Source of the DNA: Bacteroidota bacterium
GTDB lineage: Bacteria > Bacteroidota > Bacteroidia > B-17B0 > Aurantibacillaceae
Direction of reading: 5' to 3'
DNA length: 64,000 nt
Assembly (NCBI GenBank): GCA_018267475.1
Contig: JAFDYI010000008.1
Span: forward strand, 42,911-106,910
Each line of letters opens with the position of its first letter. Within the stretch, counting starts at the first letter, position 1. A model generated the notes under the pieces. The model saw nothing but the letters and a program-made list of their open reading frames with translations. It had not been told where the DNA came from and did not search any database. This document shows, piece by piece, positions 1-8,239 of this stretch. The position numbers were made by a program, and so were the translations under genes.

Positions 1-1
1 T

Positions 2-814
2 GTAAAATTAGCTGACCTAAAAAATGTAAACATTATTTTTAATGCGCACGAGTATTACCCTTTAGAGTTTGATGACTTAGATGAGTGGATAAAAAACACG
101 CAGCCAACTTATTTACATATTGCCAAAACATATTTAAATAAAGTAAATATTTGTTTTTGCGTGGGGCAAATAATAGCCGATAAGTATAAACAAGAATTTG
201 GTTTGCACTCCGTAGTAATACCTAATGCTAAGCCTTTTTATGATTTGCAGCCCACACTTTTAAAAGAAGGGGAAAAAATAAAAATAATCCATCACGGAGG
301 GGCTGCAAAATCTAGAAAAATAGAACTAACAATAGAGATGATGCAGTATTTGGGACAAGGATTCCAACTTGATTTAATTTTGGTTCCGGGATCGGAGGAA
401 TATATAGAAGAAATAAAAGAAAAAGCAAAACCTTATAGCAACATCCGTTTTTTAGAGCCGGTACCCTTGTATGATATACCTACTTTTTTAAATACTTATG
501 ATATAGGTTTGTTTTTACTGCCCCCTACTAACTATAATTATGCCAACGCCTTACCTAATAAGTTTTTTGAATTTGTACAGGCTCGTTTAGCTATAGCCAT
601 TGCCCCATCTCCTGAAATGGCTTTGCTAACCCAAAAGTATGATTTGGGTGTAGTAGCCCCTGATTTTACCCCGCAGGCGCTGGCAAACAAAATAAAAGAA
701 TTGACCGTAGAAAAAATAATGTACCACAAAAACCAATGCCACAAACACGCAAAAGAGTTAAACTCAGGCGTATATCAAGATTTAATAAAAAAAACAGTTG
801 ATGAGCTACTATAG
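2..814 (+). CDS. GT4-type glycosyltransferase, 5'-partial at window edge
   Basis: C-terminal part of a GT4-type glycosyltransferase, a cytoplasmic enzyme that moves a sugar from a nucleotide-sugar donor during surface-polysaccharide assembly. The frame is open from base 2 to the stop, so the true start lies left of the window. Visible landmarks are NAHEYYP near the left edge, a motif of the N-terminal Rossmann domain in many Bacteroidota GT4 enzymes, then IIHHGG at the start of the second domain and FEFVQARLAIAIAPSPEM near the usual donor-binding region. The GTG at 161 is internal, because recognisable family sequence continues upstream of it. The last 109 bases are repeated near 2287. The family is fairly sure; the sugar and linkage cannot be read from the sequence. 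Confidence 0.8.
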   Translation, partial: VKLADLKNVNIIFNAHEYYPLEFDDLDEWIKNTQPTYLHIAKTYLNKVNICFCVGQIIADKYKQEFGLHSVVIPNAKPFYDLQPTLLKEGEKIKIIHHGGAAKSRKIELTIEMMQYLGQGFQLDLILVPGSEEYIEEIKEKAKPYSNIRFLEPVPLYDIPTFLNTYDIGLFLLPPTNYNYANALPNKFFEFVQARLAIAIAPSPEMALLTQKYDLGVVAPDFTPQALANKIKELTVEKIMYHKNQCHKHAKELNSGVYQDLIKKTVDELL

Positions 815-829
815 GGATTGTGTGGTGTT
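721..829 (+). repeat. Direct repeat, copy 1 (3' end of the GT gene)
   Basis: These 109 bases cover the last codons, stop and first untranslated bases of the left-edge glycosyltransferase. They recur at 2287-2395 with 9 substitutions by hand alignment and no gaps. The encoded tail ends KKTVDELL here and KKTVDELI in the second copy. Confidence 0.9.
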
Positions 830-874
830 TAAAGAAACCTTATATTAAACTAAGCGCAAAGCATCGCAAATAAA

Positions 875-2281
875 ATGAAAGCTATAACGGTCATACAAGG
901 CGGTGAGTCTGAACGTGTAGAATTTAAAACATCTTTTCAGATAGAAGTAATTGAAAGCTTAGTAGCATTTGCCAATACCAAAGGGGGAACTGTTTTTGTG
1001 GGCGTAACTGATAAAGGTAATATACAAGGGGTTGCTTTAGGAAAAGAAACACTACAAAACTGGACCAACGAAATTAAAATAAAAACACAGCCCGCTATCA
1101 TTCCAACTATAGAAGTACACCATCAAAAAAACAAACAGTTTGTGCAAATAAGTGTTCAAGAGTTTCCGGTTAAACCTGTTTCATGTAGGGGACGTTATTA
1201 CAAGCGTATCCATAATGCCAACCATCAACTTACGGCTAACGAAATAACAGATATGAATTTGCAATCCTTACAACTCTCATGGGATTCTTATCCGGCTGTA
1301 AACACAACAATAAAAGATATTGATTTTAAAAAAGTTAAAAAATTTACTAATAAAGTAAATGCTATAGGCAGATTTCATTTGTCTGGAAGTACTGTAAGTA
1401 ATTTGAAAAAATTAAAGCTAATCAACAATAAAAAAGTTTCCAATGCAGCTCTATTGCTTTTTTCAAAAGAAGAGGTAATATACAATATCCATTTAGGGAG
1501 ATTCAAATCGCCCTCGCTAATTGTTGATGATAGGATGCTCCGTCTTCCTCTTTTTGAAGCCGTTGAAGAAACGATGAAATACATTGTTTCTCAAATTAAA
1601 TTTGCATTTGAAATAACCGGAAAAACCACGCAGCGCATTGAAATACCAGAATATCCGCTTGAAGCAATAAGAGAATTAGTATTAAACGCTATCATTCATC
1701 GCGATTATTTAAGTGTAGCTGATATTCAAATAAAAATTTTTGATAATAGCATTACATTTTTTAACCCGGGCAAATTACACCATAGTTTAACTATCAATGA
1801 TTTGAAAACTGATTTTTACGCTGCCTACGCACGAAACAAACTGATAGCCGAAGCATTTTACCTTACAGGCGATATAGAAAAATACGGCAGTGGTTTTGCA
1901 CGTATAAGAAAATCTATAAACGAGTACCCTACTATGAAAATAGAATACAAAGAAACCGGTAATGGATTTATGACCGTAATCTCGTACTCTATACAAAAAA
2001 CAACTGTATCGCAACATAAGGTCACCGATAAGGTCACCGATAAGGTCACCGATAAGGTCACCGATAAGGTTACCGATAAGGTTACCGATAAGGTTACCGA
2101 TAATCAACAAAAAATACTAACTGCATTTGAAAAAAATGGCAGTATTACTACTAACGAATTAGCTCAACTTATTGGCATTTCTCAAAGAAAAATAAAAGAA
2201 AACATAGCCAAGCTAAAAGAATTAAAAATGGTAGAACGTATTGGAGCCAGCAAAAACGGCTATTGGAAAATAACACTATAG
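875..2281 (+). CDS. AlbA_2 / RecG-like ATP-binding protein with VTDK repeat linker
   Basis: A 468-residue protein of the family often annotated as putative transcriptional regulator or RecG-like helicase. It is not a helicase by domain content. Residues about 10-130 form an AlbA_2 (Schlafen AlbA) domain with ERVEFKTSF and ANTKGGTVFVGV. Residues about 260-370 look like the HATPase_c_4 region (RELVLNAIIHRDYL and YGSGFARIRK). The last 50 residues look like a winged helix (TTNELAQLIGISQRKIKEN). Seven VTD(K/N) units link the last two parts. Such proteins are common in accessory regions and some sit near defence genes, but the function of this one is unknown. The flanking copies of a GT 3' end suggest it arrived by recombination into the polysaccharide island. 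Confidence 0.8.
   Translation: MKAITVIQGGESERVEFKTSFQIEVIESLVAFANTKGGTVFVGVTDKGNIQGVALGKETLQNWTNEIKIKTQPAIIPTIEVHHQKNKQFVQISVQEFPVKPVSCRGRYYKRIHNANHQLTANEITDMNLQSLQLSWDSYPAVNTTIKDIDFKKVKKFTNKVNAIGRFHLSGSTVSNLKKLKLINNKKVSNAALLLFSKEEVIYNIHLGRFKSPSLIVDDRMLRLPLFEAVEETMKYIVSQIKFAFEITGKTTQRIEIPEYPLEAIRELVLNAIIHRDYLSVADIQIKIFDNSITFFNPGKLHHSLTINDLKTDFYAAYARNKLIAEAFYLTGDIEKYGSGFARIRKSINEYPTMKIEYKETGNGFMTVISYSIQKTTVSQHKVTDKVTDKVTDKVTDKVTDKVTDKVTDNQQKILTAFEKNGSITTNELAQLIGISQRKIKENIAKLKELKMVERIGASKNGYWKITL
1907..1940 (+). repeat. 34-bp direct repeat, copy 1 (inside AlbA_2 gene)
   Basis: This stretch of the AlbA_2 gene recurs at 2421-2454 with one mismatch; 29 bases are identical without a break. The second copy is non-coding and appears to be a remnant of another copy of this gene. 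Confidence 0.9.
2021..2104 (+). repeat. 12-bp in-frame tandem repeat, 7 units (VTDK)
   Basis: Seven back-to-back 12-base units encode Val-Thr-Asp-Lys (Asn in the last). The first four units use GTCACC and the last three use GTTACC, so each contains a GGTNACC palindrome. Because the unit is a multiple of three, copy number can change without breaking the frame. Confidence 0.95.
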
Positions 2282-2286
2282 AAAAT

Positions 2287-2395
2287 GTACCACAAAAACC
2301 AATGCCACAAACACGCAAAAGAGTTAAGTTTAGATGTATATCAAGACTTAATAAAAAAAACAGTTGATGAGCTAATATAGGGCTTGTGTGGTATT
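2287..2395 (+). repeat. Direct repeat, copy 2 (orphan GT 3' end)
   Basis: Diverged copy of 721-829 immediately downstream of the AlbA_2 stop codon. It encodes only the tail of a glycosyltransferase, with the stop codon in the same place. Several differences change amino acids (N-S-G to S-L-D), so it looks like an allele or paralogue rather than a fresh duplication. Confidence 0.9.
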
Positions 2396-2420
2396 AAAAA
2401 ACATAGTAAAAACCTACATC

Positions 2421-2454
2421 AGAACATCTATAAACGAGTACCCTACTATGAAAA
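2421..2454 (+). repeat. 34-bp direct repeat, copy 2 (AlbA_2 gene remnant)
   Basis: Copy of 1907-1940 lying 26 bases after the orphan GT tail. Together the two fragments repeat the order GT tail then AlbA_2 sequence, as if a second such unit had been largely deleted. Confidence 0.85.
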
Positions 2455-2854
2455 ATGAAAAAATAAATTTTTATGGTGAAATACATTTATTTTTAGCATC
2501 CTCCCTTTTATCAAAGCACAAATACAACGAACTACACCCATAGCTGCAAAAAAGACATATAACATGAAGAAGCAAAGTATCAGCAAACAAGATTATAAAA
2601 CTTGGCTTTTCAATTTAAAACAAAGCATTGGTAACGCGCGTTTGCATACATCGTTTCAAGTAAATGCCAATATGTTGTTTGTATATTGGTTTATTGGCAA
2701 TCAAATTATACAAAAGGTAGAAAAAGAAAAATGGGGTAGCGGAGTTATTAAGCAGCTTGCCCATGATTTACAAAAAGCATTTCCTGATACTAAAGGTTTT
2801 TCTGAAAGAAATTTAAAATATATGCGGCAATTTGCAGGAATTTATTCTGATCTC

Positions 2855-2885
2855 CTAATTGGGCAAGAACCTCTTGCCCAATTAG
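2855..2885. repeat. Perfect palindrome A (14-bp arms, 3-base loop) inside the DUF1016 gene
   Basis: The left arm 2855-2868 (ctaattgggcaaga) is the exact reverse complement of 2872-2885, with loop ACC. It is in frame and encodes IGQEPLAQL. A near-identical element lies 76 bases downstream. Confidence 0.95.
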
Positions 2886-2933
2886 AAAATCGCACAAAAA
2901 AAAGAATACAACCATCGTCAAATAGTACAAGCC

Positions 2934-2962
2934 CAATTGGGCAAGAACCTCTTGCCCAATTG
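2934..2962. repeat. Perfect palindrome B (13-bp arms, 3-base loop) inside the DUF1016 gene
   Basis: The left arm 2934-2946 (caattgggcaaga) is the exact reverse complement of 2950-2962, with the same ACC loop as palindrome A. It again encodes IGQEPLAQL in the same frame. A degenerate third relative (QKPLSQIS) follows. Confidence 0.95.
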
Positions 2963-3097
2963 CAAAATAGCGAAAAATTATTTACACAAAAACCTCTTTC
3001 GCAAATTAGTTGGTCGCATCACGTGGCATTGATGGATAAAATAAAAAATAACGCTTAGCGCACGCAAACTTTTAATAAAAAATATTTAAAATTACAA

Positions 3098-3844
3098 ATG
3101 ATTAAGAAATTTACCTTTAATGGATACAAGAGTTTATTAGAAACCGCTTTAAAAAATGAGTACCAATTTATTAATTTCTCTGAGGCTAATACATCAACAT
3201 TTAATAGAAAGTGTATTCTACGACACGACGTCGATGTTAGCATCGATGCAGCGTGTGAAATGGCAAAGATAGAGCATTCATTATCTGTAAAGTCAACTTA
3301 TTTCTTAATGTTAAGATCTCCCGTTTACAACCTATTCAGTAGATCTAATCATAATTTGGTTAATAAAATTATTAATCTTGGGCATTCCATAGGGATTCAC
3401 TACGACGAAGCGTTTTATGCAAAGGAAAAAAATCTTAACGATCTTATTAGAGAAGAAATTGAAATCATTCAAAACATGTTTGAAATAGAAATAAAAACGC
3501 TTTCATTTCATCAACCTAGCAAAAAAATAATCAATAATGAGATAAAAATAAACAACCTCATTAATACTTATGACAAGGGCGACATGAATGGCTTCAATTA
3601 TATTTCTGATTCTAATAAGACTTGGAAAGAAAGTACACTTTGGGATATTTTCAAACAAAGGAAATATTCTAATTTACATTTACTAATTCACCCTTTATGG
3701 TGGATGACAAAAGAAGACTTACCAACTGAGGAACTTTGGTCAAAAAACATTATTAGCAACTTCAAAAGAGAAGAAAAGCAGATTATTTCTACGGAAAGAG
3801 CTTATGGAACAGAGAGAAACATGGCACTTACTTTTACGAATTAG
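3098..3844 (+). CDS. Polysaccharide-deacetylase-like protein
   Basis: A 248-residue protein resembling the NodB/polysaccharide deacetylase superfamily found in sugar-assembly clusters. The LRHDVDVSID segment (about residues 41-50) matches the metal-binding HDVD motif. HSIGIHYDE, SFHQPS and HPLWW provide further histidines in the order seen in such proteins. It has no signal peptide, so it would act in the cytoplasm, perhaps on a lipid- or nucleotide-linked sugar. The substrate is unknown. It begins 39 bases after the DUF1016 remnant and precedes the first AsnB-like gene, so it probably opens the functional + strand run. Confidence 0.7.
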   Translation: MIKKFTFNGYKSLLETALKNEYQFINFSEANTSTFNRKCILRHDVDVSIDAACEMAKIEHSLSVKSTYFLMLRSPVYNLFSRSNHNLVNKIINLGHSIGIHYDEAFYAKEKNLNDLIREEIEIIQNMFEIEIKTLSFHQPSKKIINNEIKINNLINTYDKGDMNGFNYISDSNKTWKESTLWDIFKQRKYSNLHLLIHPLWWMTKEDLPTEELWSKNIISNFKREEKQIISTERAYGTERNMALTFTN

Positions 3845-3887
3845 CTTAACGTAGTAATAACAACTAACAAATTAATTTAATTTTCCT

Positions 3888-5639
3888 ATGTGTGGTATAG
3901 CCGGTATATATCAATTCAAAAATAAGGTAGAGCTAAACGCTCTTAAAAAAATGACGGACACCATTGCCCATAGAGGACCTGATGGGGAGGGGCATTGGAT
4001 AAACCCCGAAGGCTCCTTAGGCTTTGGGCACAGAAGGCTATCTATCATAGACCTTAGCAACCATGCTAAACAGCCCATGCACTATGCCAACCAGCGATAC
4101 ACCATTACCTTTAATGGCGAAATATACAACTACATTGAAATAAAAAACGAGCTGATAAAAAAAGGGTATCTCTTTACCTCTCAGTCTGACACAGAAGTAC
4201 TTTTAGCTTTGTATGATTGCAAAAAAGAACAATGCCTGCAAGACCTAGACGGTATGTTTGCCTTTGCCATTTGGGACGAACAGGAAAAAACCCTTTTTTG
4301 TGCCCGCGACCGCTTTGGCGAAAAACCCTTCCATTATTATTACGACGAAAACGGCTTCGTGTTTTCTTCCGAAATAAAACAGTTTTGGCCTATAGGTATA
4401 ACGAAAGAACTGGATACAGAAAAATTTACTTCTTTTATAAAGTACGGACAGATTGACCGTTCGGAAGATATTACTGCTACTTTTTTTAAAAAAATAAAAC
4501 GCTTAGATGCTGCGCATTATTTAAAAATTAACGCCGAAAAAAAAATCAGTATAGAAAAGTACTGGAGTATTCCCGATACAAAAAAATATTTTGAAGGCTC
4601 GATAGAGCAGGCTGCCGAAACTTTTTTGGAATTGTTTACCCATTCCATTCGCCTTAGGCTGCGCTCTGATGTGCCTGTTGGCTCCAGCTTATCGGGTGGT
4701 TTAGATTCTTCTAGTATCGTAATGCTTATTGATGCGCTAAAAGGAAAAGAACTAAAACAAAACACCTTTTCGGCTCGTTTCAAAGATTTTGCTAAAGATG
4801 AGGGCAAGCATATAGAAGAAGTAGTAAAAGCCTGCAAAAACGTTGCGGTGCATTACACCTGGCCCGATAAAGATTATTTTGAACATGCTTTTGAAAAAGT
4901 TACCTATCACCAAGATGAGCCCTATGGTTCTGCCAGCATTGTGGCGCAATATGCCGTAATGGAATTGGCCAAACAACATGGAGTTACCGTATTGCTTGAT
5001 GGACAAGGGGCCGATGAACAGTTGGCCGGATACATACCCTACTACCATGAATACTTGAAACAGCTTTTCTACACACAGCCTTTTTTATACAAAAAAGAAC
5101 ACGCTGCATACCGACAATACCATCAAGAAGCCATTCCATTTATATCAGTAGAAAAACGAGAAACCCTTAGAATGAAATTAGGCCGCTATAAACGAATCGC
5201 TTTAAAGCAGGAATTGCCCTATCAACACGCGTTAAATGATCGTTTAAAAAACGACACAGCTACGGTTGGTCTAAAAGAATTGCTTCGCTACGCGGATAGA
5301 AACTCCATGGCTCATTCAAGAGAGGTGCGCCTGCCTTTTTTAAGCCATAAATTAGTAGAATTTGTTTTTTCTTTGCCCGACCACTACAAATTAAATGAAG
5401 GCTGGACTAAATTTGTATTGCGCAAAGCCATGAATAATATATTGCCTCACTCTATTTGCTGGCGTGTGGATAAAATAGGATATGAGCCTCCACAAAAAAG
5501 ATGGATAGAATCAGACAAATACGAAACCGAAATAAAAAAAGCAGCTTCTTTTTTTGATATAAAACGAGTACCAGACCCTGCAAACAAAACCGTTTTTACA
5601 GAAGACTGGCGTTTGCTAATGGCTTCTAAATTTATTTAA
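3888..5639 (+). CDS. asnB: Asparagine synthase-like glutamine amidotransferase (583 aa)
   Basis: Class II glutamine amidotransferase joined to an asparagine-synthetase ATP-pyrophosphatase domain. Cys2 of MCGIAGIYQF is the predicted glutaminase nucleophile, followed by AHRGPDGEG and FNGEIYNY. The SGGLDSSS loop near residue 269 binds ATP. The length fits the AsnB family. In polysaccharide clusters such enzymes are thought to amidate carboxylated sugars or their substituents rather than make free asparagine; that role is inferred from context. The stop is followed three bases later by the start of the aminotransferase gene, which implies co-translation. A second, longer AsnB-like gene lies 3.8 kb downstream and is not a close copy. 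Confidence 0.9.
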   Translation: MCGIAGIYQFKNKVELNALKKMTDTIAHRGPDGEGHWINPEGSLGFGHRRLSIIDLSNHAKQPMHYANQRYTITFNGEIYNYIEIKNELIKKGYLFTSQSDTEVLLALYDCKKEQCLQDLDGMFAFAIWDEQEKTLFCARDRFGEKPFHYYYDENGFVFSSEIKQFWPIGITKELDTEKFTSFIKYGQIDRSEDITATFFKKIKRLDAAHYLKINAEKKISIEKYWSIPDTKKYFEGSIEQAAETFLELFTHSIRLRLRSDVPVGSSLSGGLDSSSIVMLIDALKGKELKQNTFSARFKDFAKDEGKHIEEVVKACKNVAVHYTWPDKDYFEHAFEKVTYHQDEPYGSASIVAQYAVMELAKQHGVTVLLDGQGADEQLAGYIPYYHEYLKQLFYTQPFLYKKEHAAYRQYHQEAIPFISVEKRETLRMKLGRYKRIALKQELPYQHALNDRLKNDTATVGLKELLRYADRNSMAHSREVRLPFLSHKLVEFVFSLPDHYKLNEGWTKFVLRKAMNNILPHSICWRVDKIGYEPPQKRWIESDKYETEIKKAASFFDIKRVPDPANKTVFTEDWRLLMASKFI

Positions 5640-5642
5640 TAT

Positions 5643-6776
5643 ATGGCTAAAATTCCTTTTAATATCCCGTATTTTGTAGGTACCGAGCTTACTTATATGA
5701 GTCATACAATAGCCGGCACTAAAATTTCTGGAGATGGCGTGTTTACAAAAAAATGTCATGATTTTTTTGAGAAAAAATACGACTTTAAAAAAGTGTTGCT
5801 TACCACCTCCTGCACCGATGCTTTAGAGTTAGCGGCTATACTACTGGATATTAAAGAAGGCGACGAAATTATTGCTCCCTCCTATACCTTTGTGTCCACC
5901 GTAAACGCTTTTATTTTACGCGGAGCTAAAATTGTTTTTTGCGACAGCTTAGAACAAAACCCAAACATAGATGTCGCACAAATAGAAAAACAGATAACAC
6001 CAAAAACAAAAGCCATTGTACCCGTGCACTATGCCGGCATTGCCTGCGATATGGATAGCATCATGCTGTTGGCTGATAAATACAACCTGTTTGTGGTAGA
6101 AGATGCCGCGCAAGCCATTGATAGTTTTTACAAAAACAAGCCGCTGGGCAGCATCGGGCACTTAGCCGCGTTTTCTTTTCACGAAACAAAAAACATTATT
6201 GCCGGTGAGGGGGGTATGTTGGCTATAAACGACGATCGTTTTTTGCAACGCGCCGAAATTATTAGAGAGAAAGGGACCAACCGCTCGCAATTTTTTAGAG
6301 GCGAGGTGGATAAATACGGCTGGGTGGACATGGGTTCCTCTTTTTTGCCTTCGGATATGATAGCCGCTTTTTTATATGCCCAGTTAGAACAGATAGACGC
6401 CATACAAAACAAAAGAAAACAAATTTGGGATACGTATTACAACCGGTTACAAGTTTTGCAAAACAAAGGAGTGCAACTGCCTTATTTGCCACAAGGCACT
6501 ACTAATAATGCGCACATGTTTTATTTAGTATGCCGTTCTTTACAAGAGCGTAGCGAACTAATACATTTTTTGAAAGAAAAAAACATACAGGCCGTTTTTC
6601 ATTATTTAAGTTTACATAAAAGCGAATACTACAAGGAAAAACACGACGGAAGAGTGTTACCCCAAACAGATAGATATACCGACTGTTTGCTGCGCCTGCC
6701 TTTTTATCCTAATTTAACTACGGAACAAGTGCAATTGATAGCGCAAGCTATTTTAGAATTTTACGACCTTTTATAA
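5643..6776 (+). CDS. wecE: WecE/RffA-type dTDP-4-amino-4,6-dideoxygalactose transaminase
   Basis: PLP-dependent sugar aminotransferase of the DegT/DnrJ/EryC1/StrS family, 377 residues, the usual WecE length. Its start (IPFNIPYFVGTELTYM) and SGDGVFTKKCH closely match the WecE/RffA branch, which aminates a dTDP-4-keto-6-deoxyhexose using glutamate. TSCTDALELAAILL, VVEDAAQAID and the SFHETKNI segment with the Schiff-base lysine at about residue 183 are intact. It would supply a 4-amino-4,6-dideoxy sugar to the polysaccharide. The upstream RmlA/RmlB enzymes are not in the window. It follows the AsnB-like gene after 3 bases. Confidence 0.85.
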   Translation: MAKIPFNIPYFVGTELTYMSHTIAGTKISGDGVFTKKCHDFFEKKYDFKKVLLTTSCTDALELAAILLDIKEGDEIIAPSYTFVSTVNAFILRGAKIVFCDSLEQNPNIDVAQIEKQITPKTKAIVPVHYAGIACDMDSIMLLADKYNLFVVEDAAQAIDSFYKNKPLGSIGHLAAFSFHETKNIIAGEGGMLAINDDRFLQRAEIIREKGTNRSQFFRGEVDKYGWVDMGSSFLPSDMIAAFLYAQLEQIDAIQNKRKQIWDTYYNRLQVLQNKGVQLPYLPQGTTNNAHMFYLVCRSLQERSELIHFLKEKNIQAVFHYLSLHKSEYYKEKHDGRVLPQTDRYTDCLLRLPFYPNLTTEQVQLIAQAILEFYDLL

Positions 6777-6847
6777 TGAGGCTGAATACTATTGATGGTT
6801 TCTGCAATTCCAATAAAGGGTTGCTACTAATTTTAACACACTAAGGG

Positions 6848-8137
6848 GTGACACAAAAAAACATTTTAGTAATATGCTATTATTTCCCACCATCTTCAGA
6901 AGTTGGGGGAAGACGTTGGGCTAAACTCACCAAATACCTATATAGGTTGGGTTATAATATCTCTATAATAGCTGCAAATTCATTTACTTATGATGGGTTA
7001 TGGGATGAAGAAGTGTCAAAATTTCAAAAAAATATAAATTATATTAATCCTAAACCAACACCAAAATTCTATGTAAAAAAGAAAATTATTGAGCCACTCT
7101 CTTTTTTTAACAAAATACGTTTTAAGATTAGTTATTACTATTTTTCTATTTGGGCTTTATTTAAAAAAGGTTTTTTTTACGATCCCTCTATAGGAACTCA
7201 TCGCGCATTGAAAAACGCTATGTTAAAAGTTCAAAGAGAAAAAAACATAGATGCGATAATAGTTAGTGGCGGACCATTTAGATGGTGCTATTATAGTTCA
7301 AAAATTAAATCAAAATATTTTAAAGACACCCCTCTTGTTATAGATATAAGAGATTTTTGGGCTAATGGAATAAGCGGCCAATATTTCAAAAGTAATAAAG
7401 CTAAACAAGAAAGACGTTTTGAAAATTATACCCTATCAAAAGCATCTTTAATTTTCACGGTCAATCAACTGATTAGCGATTACATCTCTTATACATATCC
7501 TAAATTAACATCTAAAATCAAAGTACTTCCTCATGTGTACGACCAAGAAGATTTCCAAAATTTACCTCAAAGAACTAATAACTCAACAGATACAATTATT
7601 TTGGCCTATGCCGGCACGCTATACCCTAAAATGGAAGCTACTTTAAACTTATTAAAAGAGCTTGTTTTTAATCTTCAAAACAGGAAGTACAAAGTGAGAG
7701 TATATTTCTACACTTCCTCTATGGAATATTTTGATTTTTTTGATGACGAATTACAAAGTATAATAATCTATAAACCTTTACTTAAACCTAAAGAGTTGTT
7801 TAAAACATTTTCGGAAAACGTTGATGTCATTTTGCAATTAAGAGCTTCAGAAAAACTAGAAGAAAATTTTAAAAGTTCTAAATTTTATGAACAACTTGCA
7901 TTAAGAAAAACGATACTTTATATTGGAAAACGCAGTGAATTATCAGAATTTTATTTAAATAACAAACTTGGCTTTTCACTTACATTATCTTCTGAAATTG
8001 AGCATATTGCTGACACCATAATAAATAATTTACATAGTAAAAGTATTCCTGATTTATCTTTTGATATTTCCTCTTTTACCTTTGAAAACCAAGCTGAAAC
8101 TGTTTCAGAGATGCTTCAAAAATTAGCGTCTGAATAA
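6848..8137 (+). CDS. GT4-like glycosyltransferase (GTG start)
   Basis: A 429-residue protein with the two-Rossmann layout of GT4 enzymes of the WbuB type. The N-terminus NILVICYYFPPSSEVGG is the typical opening; VIDIRDFWANG and AYAGTLYPKMEATL mark the middle and the second domain; FYEQLALRKTILYIG lies near the donor site. The start is GTG, the first possible start after an in-frame TAA at 6842. The canonical E-x7-E motif is not obvious, so activity is less certain than for its neighbours. It is richer in A and T than adjacent genes, as often seen in transferred polysaccharide genes. Confidence 0.75.
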   Translation: MTQKNILVICYYFPPSSEVGGRRWAKLTKYLYRLGYNISIIAANSFTYDGLWDEEVSKFQKNINYINPKPTPKFYVKKKIIEPLSFFNKIRFKISYYYFSIWALFKKGFFYDPSIGTHRALKNAMLKVQREKNIDAIIVSGGPFRWCYYSSKIKSKYFKDTPLVIDIRDFWANGISGQYFKSNKAKQERRFENYTLSKASLIFTVNQLISDYISYTYPKLTSKIKVLPHVYDQEDFQNLPQRTNNSTDTIILAYAGTLYPKMEATLNLLKELVFNLQNRKYKVRVYFYTSSMEYFDFFDDELQSIIIYKPLLKPKELFKTFSENVDVILQLRASEKLEENFKSSKFYEQLALRKTILYIGKRSELSEFYLNNKLGFSLTLSSEIEHIADTIINNLHSKSIPDLSFDISSFTFENQAETVSEMLQKLASE

Positions 8138-8157
8138 TTGCAACTAAAACAGGAAAT

Positions 8158-8220
8158 ATGATTTCCGTACTTATACCATATCGTACAGCATCAAAAAATA
8201 CTTTTCTTAAAATAAAATAA
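8158..8220 (+). pseudogene. Possible remnant of a GT2 glycosyltransferase N-terminus
   Basis: A 20-codon frame begins ATG and reads MISVLIPYRTASKNTFLKIK. The MISVLIPYR opening is a hallmark of GT2-family starts, and an AGGAAAT sequence sits just upstream as a possible ribosome site. The frame stops at once. It is most simply a leftover of a GT2 gene lost by deletion, but 20 residues is weak evidence. Confidence 0.35.
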
Positions 8221-8239
8221 GGTGCCGTCGCATTAAAAA

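Larger units (their letters stand above)
2564..3058 (+). pseudogene. Truncated YhcG/DUF1016 protein (N-terminal domain only)
   Basis: The 164 residues match the N-terminal DUF1016 region of YhcG-type proteins: the N-terminal helices (LKQSIGNARLHTSFQVN, VYWFIGNQI), then GFSERNLKYMRQFA and the ISWSHHVALMDKIKN segment. Full-length members are roughly twice as long and carry a PDDEXK nuclease domain after this point. Here a stop follows directly and no continuation was seen in the next bases, so the nuclease half is missing. The linker before SWSHH is expanded by two copies of IGQEPLAQL, each encoded by a palindrome. It is probably a decayed gene; a short functional form cannot be excluded. Confidence 0.75.

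Noticed and set aside
2021-2104. CRISPR-like array
   Set aside because: The units are 12 bases, contiguous and without spacers, and encode a protein linker.
2448-2543. 31-codon open frame after the AlbA_2 remnant
   Set aside because: It begins inside a duplicated fragment of the AlbA_2 gene and shows no family resemblance or ribosome site.
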